Assembly: GCA_910587285.1 (NCBI GenBank)
Contig: CAJULM010000007.1
Span: forward strand, 1-40,372
Direction of reading: 5' to 3'
DNA length: 40,372 nt
DNA from: an uncultured Oscillospiraceae bacterium
GTDB lineage: Bacteria; Bacillota; Clostridia; Oscillospirales; Oscillospiraceae
Below, piece by piece: positions 23,884-30,566 of this stretch; positions within the stretch are counted from its first letter, which is position 1, and every line of letters begins with the position of its first letter. Below the pieces are notes generated by a model, which ran no database searches, was not told the origin of the DNA, and worked only from the letters and a program-made list of their open reading frames with translations. A program made the position numbers and the translations under genes.

Positions 23884-23951
23884 TGATCCTTCCCTCCATG
23901 GACAATAAGGCGCCGGCGGCTCGGCGGACCGCCGGACACTCGAATGATACC

Positions 23952-23980
23952 ATTTTATCAATTCGACAGGCGGATGTCAA
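23952..23980 (-). promoter_or_regulatory. Sigma-A promoter of the hybrid histidine kinase gene
   Basis: On the minus strand TTGACA (23975-23980) and TAAAAT (23952-23957) are separated by 17 bases, about 70 bases from the start codon. Confidence 0.75.
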
Positions 23981-24059
23981 TGTTTTGAGGTGATTCCGGC
24001 GGCAATTCTTCCCCCGAGGGAGCATGGAGGGGAGGTGCCGCGGCAGGTTTGGGCGCTTT

Positions 24060-24088
24060 TTGGGCAAAAAAGGAAATGTTGGGCAAAA
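24060..24088. repeat. Direct repeat TTGGGCAAAA in the kinase-MATE intergenic region
   Basis: TTGGGCAAAA occurs at 24060-24069 and 24079-24088, 19 bases apart start to start, or close to two helical turns. It lies in the 448-base gap between the histidine kinase and the MATE gene. The gap is more AT-rich than its surroundings and holds no gene I can support. Confidence 0.45.
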
Positions 24089-24223
24089 TGACGAATGGAC
24101 TGGGAAGAAAACACGCTATTTTATATCTTTCACATGGAAAAAGCGAAAAATAAGGGGAGAAAACCAGGGACTATCAGCTAAGAATCCGGAAAAAAGAGGG
24201 ATGAAGATTGTGAAAAACACCCC

Positions 24224-24251
24224 TTGCAATTATTGGTGAAGCGGCTATAAT
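24224..24251 (+). promoter_or_regulatory. Sigma-A promoter of the MATE transporter gene
   Basis: TTGCAA (24224-24229) and TATAAT (24246-24251) are 16 bases apart. About 75 bases of leader follow before the start codon, including GATTG/CAATC arms near 24290-24305. No known riboswitch was recognised. Confidence 0.7.
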
Positions 24252-24331
24252 AGTGCGAAAGCTGGGGCGGGGACCAGGGAGGCCCGGCTTGATTGCAACC
24301 ACAATCCCGCCTTTAGGAAGGAGGCACTGTT

Positions 24332-25723
24332 ATGACCAAAGATTTAACCTCCGGCAGCCCCATGAAGCTGCTGCTGGGTTTTACGCTGCCCACGCTGTTC
24401 GGCCTGCTGTTTCAGCAGATGTATAACATGGTGGACGCCATGATTGTCGGCAAGCTGCTGGGCTCCCAGGCGCTGGGGGCCGTGGGGGCCACCGGGTCCA
24501 TCAACTTTTTCGTCATCGGGTTCTGCCTGGGCGTGTGCAGCGGCTTTGCCATCCCTGTGGCCCAGCGGATGGGCGCGAAGGACTACCCGCAGATGCGCCG
24601 GTTCGTGGCCAACGCCGCCTATCTGTCCGCCGCAATCGCCCTGGTGCTCACGGTGGGCACGGGGATATTCTGCCACGGCATCCTCACCGCCATGGACACC
24701 CCGGAGGACCTGTTTGCGGATGCCTACGCTTATATTTTCGTAATTTTCATGGGCATCCCGGCGGTGTTCCTCTATAATATGCTGTCCTGCATCATCCGTG
24801 CCCTGGGGGACAGCCGCACTCCGGTGTATTTCCTGGCCCTGTCCGCGGCGCTGAACATTGTGCTGGACCTGGCCTTCATTCTGCTGTTCCACTGGGGCGT
24901 GGCCGGGGCGGCCATTGCCACGGTGGCGTCCCAGGCGGTGTCTGGGGTGGCGTGCCTGATCTATATGGTCCGCAAATTCCCTATCCTCCACGTGACGCGG
25001 GAGGAGAGCCGCTTCAGCCCGGAGGCGTGCAGGGACCTGTGCGCCATGGGCCTGCCCATGGGCCTGCAATACTCGATCACCGCCATCGGCTCCATTGTGA
25101 TGCAGACTGCCGTGAACGGTCTGGGCAGCGTTTACGTCACCGCCGTGGCCACCGCCAACAAGGTCTACCAGCTGCTGTGCTGCCCCTTTGACGCCATGGG
25201 CTCCGCCATGGCCACCTACTGCGGGCAGAACGTGGGCGCAGGGGAGCTGGACCGGCTGCCCCAAGGGGTGCGCGCCTGTTCCCTGCTGGGGCTGATCTAT
25301 TCCGGAATGGCCCTTGTGGCCATGCTGTTCCTGGCGCCCCAGGCGACGATGATGTTCCTGGACCCCGGAGAGGCCGGGGTGGAGACGCTGGTGGCGCTGA
25401 CCACCCGCTATATCATCACGCTGACCGCCTTTTACTTCCCGCTGGCCCTGGTGAACATTCTGCGCTTCTCCATTCAGGGCATGGGCTTTGGGACCTTCGC
25501 CATTCTGGCGGGCGTGCTGGAGATGATCGCCCGGACGGTGGTGGGCTATGTCTTTGTGCCCATGCTGGGCTATACCGCGGCCTGCTTTGCCTCCCCTGCG
25601 GCCTGGATCTGCGCGGACCTGTTCCTCATTCCCGCCTGCGTGGCCTGCATCGCCCGGCTGCGCCGCCGTCACCCCACGGCTTCCCTGGAAACTATATCCA
25701 AATCTGCCGTAACTGCCCAGTAA
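24332..25723 (+). CDS. MATE-family efflux transporter
   Basis: This is a 463-residue inner-membrane multidrug/metabolite exporter driven by a Na+ or H+ gradient. Twelve hydrophobic helices in two bundles are evident. The start SPMKLLLGFTLPTLFGLLFQQMYNMVDAMIVGK is characteristic of the family, as are GFAIPVAQRMGAKDY and the internal GLPMGLQYSITAIGS that opens the second half. The ATG at 24332 follows AAGGAGG. The gene is monocistronic with its own consensus promoter and a leader of about 75 bases. It belongs to the common gut-Firmicute MATE group with many uncharacterised paralogues, and the substrate is unknown. Confidence 0.94.
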   Translation: MTKDLTSGSPMKLLLGFTLPTLFGLLFQQMYNMVDAMIVGKLLGSQALGAVGATGSINFFVIGFCLGVCSGFAIPVAQRMGAKDYPQMRRFVANAAYLSAAIALVLTVGTGIFCHGILTAMDTPEDLFADAYAYIFVIFMGIPAVFLYNMLSCIIRALGDSRTPVYFLALSAALNIVLDLAFILLFHWGVAGAAIATVASQAVSGVACLIYMVRKFPILHVTREESRFSPEACRDLCAMGLPMGLQYSITAIGSIVMQTAVNGLGSVYVTAVATANKVYQLLCCPFDAMGSAMATYCGQNVGAGELDRLPQGVRACSLLGLIYSGMALVAMLFLAPQATMMFLDPGEAGVETLVALTTRYIITLTAFYFPLALVNILRFSIQGMGFGTFAILAGVLEMIARTVVGYVFVPMLGYTAACFASPAAWICADLFLIPACVACIARLRRRHPTASLETISKSAVTAQ

Positions 25724-25761
25724 AGCGGCGCTTTTCAGGCTTTTTTGTTTCGAATTCTGTC

Positions 25762-25790
25762 TTGACAGCCGGGCCGAAGCTTGCTAAAAT
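25762..25790 (+). promoter_or_regulatory. Sigma-A promoter of the P-loop kinase gene, with long structured leader
   Basis: TTGACA (25762-25767) and TAAAAT (25785-25790) are 17 bases apart. The roughly 160-base leader that follows carries a 16-base perfect hairpin (25802-25817 with 25822-25837) and GTATGC/GCATAC arms between about 25859 and 25890. Confidence 0.8.
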
Positions 25791-25860
25791 AGAGCACGGC
25801 GGGCGGCGCGGAAGGGCCCTGGCCCTTCCGCGCCGCCTGTGCGCGTATACCGAGGAGAGT

Positions 25861-25995
25861 ATGCACTTTTCCACATGGGAAGGCGCATACCCTTTTCTTT
25901 ACGCACCCAGAAAACCGGCGCTGTCGCCGCAACGCGGAAAGGACGGGACTGACGGATGGAAGCTGCCCATCATTTGGAGCTGTGCCGTGTTCTGA
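25861..25995 (+). CDS. Possible 44-codon leader ORF upstream of the P-loop kinase gene
   Basis: An ATG at 25861 is preceded by CGAGGAGAGT, a better ribosome-binding site than that of the gene it precedes. The reading frame of 44 codons overlaps the first 40 bases of the kinase gene in a different frame. The predicted peptide starts MHFSTWEGAYPFLYAPRK and has no recognised family, signal peptide or membrane helix. It could be a real small protein, a regulatory leader peptide, or chance. The placement inside a structured leader makes the regulatory option attractive, but only the start context and the open frame are seen directly. Confidence 0.35.
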   Translation: MHFSTWEGAYPFLYAPRKPALSPQRGKDGTDGWKLPIIWSCAVF

Positions 25996-27032
25996 CCGAC
26001 CACGCCAGGCGCTATCCACTGATGAAGCCCTGCGACGCGGTAAAGTTGATTTTTCAAAACGAATTTGGCGGGGAGCACCTGCTCTGCGAGCCCAACGCCA
26101 CCCTGGCCTGGCTCCGGGCGGAGCGGGCCGCCACGCCCACGGATTTGAACGTCTCGCCGGTGGAGGACATTGGCAACGGCATGGTCCGGGTGGCCTTGGC
26201 CGCCCTGGAATTCAGCGACGAGGCGCTGCGCACGCTGAACCAGGACTTTTTCCGCTCGGCGGAGCTTCACCGCGGCCGGCGCAAAACCTTTTTGAGCAAG
26301 CTGGACGCCCTTCGAAAGCTGACGGAGGAGAAGGTGTTCGCCTTTACCGTTCAGGAGCTGGAGGCCTATCTGGAGCGCTATATCAGCGAGGGGTGTTGTC
26401 CGCTGTCCCACAGCCCCACCTACCGGGCGGCCTACCGTCCGGCCTATCGGGTGGTGAAGCGCTCGTTCTCCTTGGTGGCGCTGCTGCGGGAGCTGGAGCA
26501 GCTGCGGGACCGGGGGGAGCGGGCCATCGTGGCCATTGAGGGGCGGTGCGCTTCGGGCAAGAGCACGCTGGCTGCCCAGTTGGAGGAGAGCCTGGGCCTG
26601 GCCGTGGTGCATATGGACCACTTTTTTCTCCGGCCGGAGCAGCGCACCAAGGAGCGCCTGGCCCAGCCGGGCGGCAACATCGACCACGAGCGGTTTTTGA
26701 GCGAGGTGCTGGTCCCGCTGGCTGAGGGGAAGGCGCCGGCGTACCGGCCGTACAGCTGCCGGACCGGGGAGCTGGGCGAGCCCATTTCGCTGAAGCCGTC
26801 CTGCGTGACGGTGGTGGAGGGGTCCTACTCCTGCCATCCCAAGCTATGGGACTATTACCACCGGCGGGTGTTTCTCAGCGTGGCTCCGGAGGAGCAGCTG
26901 CGCCGGGTGGCCCGGCGGGACGGACCGGAGCAGGTGGAGACATTCCGGGAGCGCTGGATTCCCCTGGAGGAGCGCTACTTCAGCGCCTGCCAGGTGGAGG
27001 AGCGGTGCGACTATCATCTGGAGCTGGCATGA
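25956..27032 (+). CDS. P-loop kinase (uridine-kinase-like) with an unassigned N-terminal domain
   Basis: This 358-residue two-part protein has a C-terminal half (about 185-358) that is a uridine-kinase-like P-loop domain. Walker A is GRCASGKST (196-204). It is followed by VVHMDHFFLRPEQR, the Asp-containing stretch typical of nucleoside or phosphoribulokinase-type kinases, and VVEGSYSCHP. The N-terminal half (about 1-170) is not a domain I recognise. It is mainly helical in appearance and contains DAVKLIFQNEFGGEHLL. The phosphate acceptor is unknown. The ATG at 25956 has only a weak AAAGGA about 13 bases upstream, so translation may be modest or tied to the overlapping leader ORF. Confidence 0.82.
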   Translation: MEAAHHLELCRVLTDHARRYPLMKPCDAVKLIFQNEFGGEHLLCEPNATLAWLRAERAATPTDLNVSPVEDIGNGMVRVALAALEFSDEALRTLNQDFFRSAELHRGRRKTFLSKLDALRKLTEEKVFAFTVQELEAYLERYISEGCCPLSHSPTYRAAYRPAYRVVKRSFSLVALLRELEQLRDRGERAIVAIEGRCASGKSTLAAQLEESLGLAVVHMDHFFLRPEQRTKERLAQPGGNIDHERFLSEVLVPLAEGKAPAYRPYSCRTGELGEPISLKPSCVTVVEGSYSCHPKLWDYYHRRVFLSVAPEEQLRRVARRDGPEQVETFRERWIPLEERYFSACQVEERCDYHLELA

Positions 27033-27068
27033 AAAAAGGACTTCGGAGAACACTCCGAAGTCCTTTTT
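27033..27068. terminator. Bidirectional terminator between convergent genes
   Basis: A 16-base perfect stem (27033-27048 with 27053-27068) with loop AACA has A/T ends on both sides. It lies between the P-loop kinase gene and the convergent SprA-like gene. Confidence 0.9.
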
Positions 27069-27080
27069 ACTGCTCTGGGG

Positions 27081-27812
27081 TCAGGCCACGGCGGAGAAGG
27101 GGGCGTAGGGATTCTCCTCCTGGGGCTGCTGCTGGGCCTGGGCGCTGTTGTCCGCCTTGGTGACGGTGCGGGTGGTGCCGCCGGAGACGTAGGCCTTGCC
27201 GCACTCGGGGCAGATGGCGGTGTGGTAGGTGACGGACTGGCTGACCACCTTGCGGTCCTCCTGGCGGGCCTTGGCCTGCTCCCGGACCACATGCTCGTTC
27301 TCATGGCCCCGCACGGCGGAGGCCGCCTGGTCGGGGGCGATGTTGGTGGGGGTCTTGAAGGACACGCCGGGGTCGTCCGAGCCGTCCTGGTACTTGCGCT
27401 CCTTGCAGGTCTGGCACTCGCCCTCCTCCATAACCTCCTGGGGGTTCCTGGCCTCCTCCAAAGCGGGGGCCTGGGCCTGCTGGGGCTGGCCGGCGGCCTG
27501 GGCCTTGCCCAGAGCGGGGGTCTGGGCGGGGTCGCCGGGCTGCTGGATGCGCATCCGCACGGCCATCTCCGCCGGGTCGGAATGATAGCGCAGCATGGCC
27601 TGCTGGGCGGGGTCCTCCTGGGGATCCACCGGGCGCACGGGGGCCACGGGCTGGACGGGGTTTTCCGGCTGGGCGGCCTTCCGGGCTCCCCACATGGGGG
27701 CGGAGCGCTGAGCGGCCTGGGCCTTGTCCGGGCCCTGCAGGAAGGCGGCGCGGTTGGTGTATGCTGCACCGTAGGCGGCATAGCCGCTATATGGGGAAAT
27801 ACCGTTTAACAT
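27081..27812 (-). CDS. SprA-related family protein with HExxH zincin motif
   Basis: This 243-residue protein of the SprA-related family of putative metalloproteases has a low-complexity N-terminal half rich in Ala, Gln and Pro (about residues 25-125). The conserved half starts with ECQTCKERKYQDGSDDPGVSFKTP. It continues to HENEH, an exact HExxH zinc-protease motif, and to VVSQSVTYHTAICPECGKAYVSGGTTRTV with a second CxxC pair. No signal peptide is seen. The ATG at 27812 follows GAGGTGAC. The longer frame starting at 27860 would translate through the parS palindrome and has no ribosome-binding site. Function in Clostridia is undescribed to my knowledge. Confidence 0.85.
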   Translation of the reverse strand: MLNGISPYSGYAAYGAAYTNRAAFLQGPDKAQAAQRSAPMWGARKAAQPENPVQPVAPVRPVDPQEDPAQQAMLRYHSDPAEMAVRMRIQQPGDPAQTPALGKAQAAGQPQQAQAPALEEARNPQEVMEEGECQTCKERKYQDGSDDPGVSFKTPTNIAPDQAASAVRGHENEHVVREQAKARQEDRKVVSQSVTYHTAICPECGKAYVSGGTTRTVTKADNSAQAQQQPQEENPYAPFSAVA

Positions 27813-27843
27813 GGCAGTCACCTCGCTGAAGAAATGAAACTGA

Positions 27844-27859
27844 TGTTTCACGTGAAACA
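27844..27859. other. parS chromosome-partition site (copy 2)
   Basis: TGTTTCACGTGAAACA is identical to the site at 13978-13993 and is a perfect palindrome matching the ParB/Spo0J binding consensus. It sits in the leader of the SprA-like gene, between its promoter and start codon. Confidence 0.9.
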
Positions 27860-27877
27860 CAAAAATTTCTCATCCTC

Positions 27878-27905
27878 ATTATAGCAGAAGCGGCGGAAAA
27901 TGCAA
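27878..27905 (-). promoter_or_regulatory. Sigma-A-type promoter of the SprA-like gene
   Basis: On the minus strand TTGCAT (27900-27905) and TATAAT (27878-27883) are 16 bases apart. The transcript would start near 27871, so parS copy 2 lies in the first bases of the message region. Confidence 0.6.
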
Positions 27906-28054
27906 GTCAATTATGGAGGGGATCATGAAATTCTCCCGCCTCTGCGTGAAAAACTCCGGCGGCATGGGGGAACAGGGGCGCGCCGGCGTGCCCGCTGCGC
28001 CCGAGGCAGGACTGCCCATGTTGGTCGGCAATGGCCGCCTCCGCTCATTCGAGG

Positions 28055-29053
28055 TCAATCGCCGTATCCTGGTACATCGTTTACCGGCATATATTTGTCC
28101 AGATACTCCGCAATGGCCTCCATCCACTGACGTGACAAGGCGTCGTCGTTCTGGAGGGCGTAGCCGGAGTGGGGGAGCTCAAAGTATTTGTGGTCCACAT
28201 GGTGTTCCTCCAGGGCGGCCTTCAGCCGCAGAGAGGCCAAAAACGGCTGTACCCGGTCGTGGGTTCCGTAGGCCGCCACCGTGGGGACGGGGTTCTCCTT
28301 CACCCACTGGTTGGCGGCGATGGGCTTTACCTTCTCCAGATAGGAGCCGTCCGCCACCTCCTCGGCGGTGATCTCCACCCCGGCCATCACGCTGAACAGC
28401 TCCGCGCAGGCCTCGTCGCTCTGGTCCAGGCCGAAAACGCCCCAGTCCTCCTGATAGAAGCTGGACGGCCCCACCGCGCCGAAGGTGAACACCACGGGCA
28501 CCGGGGCCTGGGCCCCGTCCCGGTAGGCGTAGATCATGGCCAGGCAGTGCCCCGCCGAGCCCCCCGCCACCGTCATCTTGCCGATGGGATACCCGGCCTG
28601 CTCCGCGGCCTGGATGACCTGGGGCACCGCCGTCTTGATCTCGTTGGACTGGGTGAGGACGCTGGCCTCCGGGTGCGCCTCATCCCGCAGGGTGTAGTTG
28701 ATGCCCGCCGCCACGTAGCCCTTGGAGCACAGCCACGCCAGCATATCCCGGTCGTCCGTCTTGTCCCCCGTGGTGAAGCCGCCGGCGTGGAGATAGACCA
28801 CCAGGCCGTAGCTGCCTTTGCCGCCCTCGGCGGGGAGGTAGAGGTCGAACTTGTTGGCCGCCCCCTCGCCGTAGGGGAGGTCGGTTTTCAACGTGCCCAG
28901 CGCGCCGCTCCACTGGGCGGAGTATTCTTTGGCCCAGGCGGGCTTGATTGCGGTTTTGGACACCGCTCCGGCCCCGAAGGCCAGCAGAAATACTGCGATG
29001 CCCATCCAGACCGGCACAGCCTTCACCCGCTTTTCCTTCACCGCTTTGCTCAT
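28055..29053 (-). CDS. Membrane-anchored alpha/beta hydrolase (BD-FAE/lipase-like esterase)
   Basis: This 332-residue alpha/beta hydrolase has an N-terminal membrane helix (about 14-33) that would anchor it outside the cytoplasmic membrane. The oxyanion motif is VVYLHAGGF (about 85-93), with HAGG in place of the usual HGGG. The nucleophile elbow is GGSAGH, and the C-terminal YGTHDRVQPF and ELPHSGYAL carry the expected Asp and His. It resembles carboxylesterases such as BD-FAE or acetyl-xylan esterases. The ATG at 29053 follows GGAGGAAACG and overlaps the stop of a 44-residue upstream ORF as ATGA. The unit is divergent from a TetR-type gene that may control it. Confidence 0.85.
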   Translation of the reverse strand: MSKAVKEKRVKAVPVWMGIAVFLLAFGAGAVSKTAIKPAWAKEYSAQWSGALGTLKTDLPYGEGAANKFDLYLPAEGGKGSYGLVVYLHAGGFTTGDKTDDRDMLAWLCSKGYVAAGINYTLRDEAHPEASVLTQSNEIKTAVPQVIQAAEQAGYPIGKMTVAGGSAGHCLAMIYAYRDGAQAPVPVVFTFGAVGPSSFYQEDWGVFGLDQSDEACAELFSVMAGVEITAEEVADGSYLEKVKPIAANQWVKENPVPTVAAYGTHDRVQPFLASLRLKAALEEHHVDHKYFELPHSGYALQNDDALSRQWMEAIAEYLDKYMPVNDVPGYGD

Positions 29054-29184
29054 AGGACGTTTCCTCCAAACAGCGTGCCCCCCACCAGGAAATTCAGCAC
29101 GGCTCGTACCGCCAGCCGGCCCAGCACAAACGCCGGCACAGCGATGGCGGCCAGGATCAACAGCCTTTTTTGTGTCAATGACAT
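29050..29184 (-). CDS. Small hydrophobic membrane peptide (44 aa) coupled to the esterase gene
   Basis: This short ORF of 44 codons (MSLTQKRLLILAAIAVPAFV and onward) has one clear hydrophobic helix (about residues 8-22) and a second moderately hydrophobic half ending GGTLFGGNVL. Its TGA overlaps the esterase ATG (29050-29053), the usual arrangement for translational coupling. A GGGAG lies about 11 bases upstream of its ATG. No family is recognised. It may be a membrane partner of the esterase or only serve to deliver ribosomes to it. The call rests on overlap geometry and hydrophobicity. Confidence 0.55.
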   Translation of the reverse strand: MSLTQKRLLILAAIAVPAFVLGRLAVRAVLNFLVGGTLFGGNVL

Positions 29185-29199
29185 TTCCGACGCGCTCCC

Positions 29200-29244
29200 T
29201 TGACAGATTTATTTTGATGTGTTATGATGCGGAACAATCGTAAC
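29200..29244 (+). promoter_or_regulatory. TetR-gene promoter with overlapping inverted-repeat operator
   Basis: TTGACA (29200-29205), a 17-base spacer and TATGAT (29223-29228) form the promoter. GTTATGAT (29221-29228) and ATCGTAAC (29237-29244) are inverted copies matching in 7 of 8 positions, with an 8-base gap, and cover the -10 box. This geometry suits autorepression by the TetR-family protein and control of the divergent esterase unit. Confidence 0.65.
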
Positions 29245-29296
29245 GGCGATATGAATGTAACAGAAGCGGACGGGCTTGTCAATGGAGGCGGAAAAA

Positions 29297-29824
29297 ATGG
29301 AACAAAAGAGGAAAAATGTATCACCGTACAGCAACGAGAGCCGGAACGTCTACGTGGTGGAGCAGCTCACCGGCGCCATGCTGGCGCTGCTGGAGGAGAA
29401 GCCGCTGGCTGATATCTCCATCAGCGAGCTGTGCGACAGGGCCGGGGTGGGACGCACGTCCTTCTACCGCAACTTCGAGGAAAAAAAGGATATCGTCAAG
29501 GCGCACATTGGGCGTTTAGTTCAGGAGTGGGTGGATCAATGCAAGGAGGCCCCTGACCTGTCTGTGAGGGAAACGGTTCGGATTGTGTTTTCCCATTTTG
29601 AGGCGAACCGGGATTTTTACAGCCTGCTGAATCAACGCGGGCTGGTCTATCTGCTCAAAGACATCATTTTAGATTTGTGCGGGTTCAAGCCGGAGCAGGA
29701 GATTGCCGCCGCTTATTCCTCCGCCTATGTGGGCTTTTTTCTGTATGGCTGGATTGAGGTGTGGTTCCGGCGGGGAATGCGGGACACGGCGGAGGAGCTG
29801 ATTGCCTATCTGCCCCAAGGGTGA
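29297..29824 (+). CDS. TetR/AcrR-family transcriptional regulator
   Basis: This 175-residue regulator has an N-terminal helix-turn-helix at about residues 37-66 (ISISELCDRAGVGRTSFYRNFEEKKDIV), a textbook TetR recognition region. The C-terminal ligand-binding and dimerisation part is shorter and helical, with a hydrophobic segment near SSAYVGFFLYGWIEVWF. The ATG at 29297 follows GGAGGCGG; upstream TTG and ATG codons in the same frame (29276, 29282) lack that spacing. It is divergent from the small membrane peptide and esterase genes and sits directly behind an operator-like inverted repeat. The ligand is unknown. Confidence 0.92.
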   Translation: MEQKRKNVSPYSNESRNVYVVEQLTGAMLALLEEKPLADISISELCDRAGVGRTSFYRNFEEKKDIVKAHIGRLVQEWVDQCKEAPDLSVRETVRIVFSHFEANRDFYSLLNQRGLVYLLKDIILDLCGFKPEQEIAAAYSSAYVGFFLYGWIEVWFRRGMRDTAEELIAYLPQG

Positions 29825-29977
29825 GCGGCAGTACCGGCAGCGCCACAGCTGTTGCGGCGAAGCCGCTTTGCGGTGGTTTGGCGCCGCGCTGGAGGGATTC
29901 TTCTGCCTGGGCTGTTTCAAAACCCGGGACAGAAGGTATAATGAAAATGCCCGCGTTCCCGCCGCGAGGCGCAGGGC

Positions 29978-30005
29978 TTGACTTTTTTGCGGTATGGGGT
30001 ATGCT
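29978..30005 (+). promoter_or_regulatory. Probable promoter of the desulfoferrodoxin-Crp unit
   Basis: TTGACT (29978-29983) and TATGCT (30000-30005) are 16 bases apart, with an overlapping TATACT at 30004-30009. The remaining roughly 170 bases to the first gene are GC-rich and probably structured. The 355-base gap after the TetR gene holds no protein gene I can support. Confidence 0.55.
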
Positions 30006-30179
30006 ATACTCACGCCGCATATCAGTGATGCGTTACTCGGGCCTGTGGAGATGTGCTGATCTGCGGGGTGTGGGCATTGACCCCGGCCGGAAGCGGGCTC
30101 TGAAGCGCGCGGCTGGAAACGGGGCAAGCGCGGCGGATTGTGGCCGCTCCCATCAATAAAAATCAGGAGGAACAAAACA

Positions 30180-30554
30180 ATGGAACAAAAATTTTATATC
30201 TGCGAGCACTGCGGCAACATCGTCGCTATGGTCAAAAATGCCGGCGTCCCGGTGATGTGCTGCGGGCAGAAAATGACGGAGATGATCCCCGGCACCACCG
30301 ATGCCGCCGCCGAGAAGCACCTCCCCGTGTATCAGGTGGAGGGCGATCTGGTCAAGGTGCAGGTGGGCTCCGTGGACCATCCCATGCTGCCCGAGCACTA
30401 TATTGAGTGGGTCTCCCTCCAGACCAAGCAGGGCAGCCAGCTCAAGCTGCTGCAGCCCGGCGACAAGCCGGAGGTCTGCTTCGCCCTGTGCGGGGGGGAC
30501 GAGGTGGAGGCCGTCTACGCTTATTGCAACCTGCACAGCCTCTGGAGAGCGTAA
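30180..30554 (+). CDS. dfx: Desulfoferrodoxin (superoxide reductase)
   Basis: This 124-residue iron protein reduces superoxide to hydrogen peroxide in anaerobes without releasing oxygen. The N-terminal desulforedoxin-like centre uses Cys8, Cys11, Cys27 and Cys28 (CEHC and CC). The catalytic centre carries the characteristic EKH motif (Glu45, Lys46, His47), with further ligands His67, His73, Cys116 and His119. All expected ligands are present. The ATG at 30180 follows AGGAGGAACAAAACA. It is followed 12 bases later by a Crp/Fnr-type regulator, so oxidative or redox stress is a likely theme of this small operon. Confidence 0.95.
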   Translation: MEQKFYICEHCGNIVAMVKNAGVPVMCCGQKMTEMIPGTTDAAAEKHLPVYQVEGDLVKVQVGSVDHPMLPEHYIEWVSLQTKQGSQLKLLQPGDKPEVCFALCGGDEVEAVYAYCNLHSLWRA

Positions 30555-30566
30555 GCTCGGCGCGGC

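Noticed and set aside
24024..24239. 71-codon open frame in the kinase-MATE gap
   Set aside because: It is lysine- and arginine-rich with no family, ends at the MATE promoter, and runs through the direct repeat. More likely non-coding control DNA.
28169..29203. 344-codon plus-strand frame opposite the membrane-anchored esterase
   Set aside because: The minus-strand esterase has clear catalytic motifs, a membrane anchor and a ribosome-binding site; the plus frame has none.
30006..30179. 6S RNA upstream of desulfoferrodoxin
   Set aside because: Size and promoter placement are suggestive, but I could not pair the 5' and 3' ends or find the central bubble convincingly, so it is listed only as an unassigned leader.
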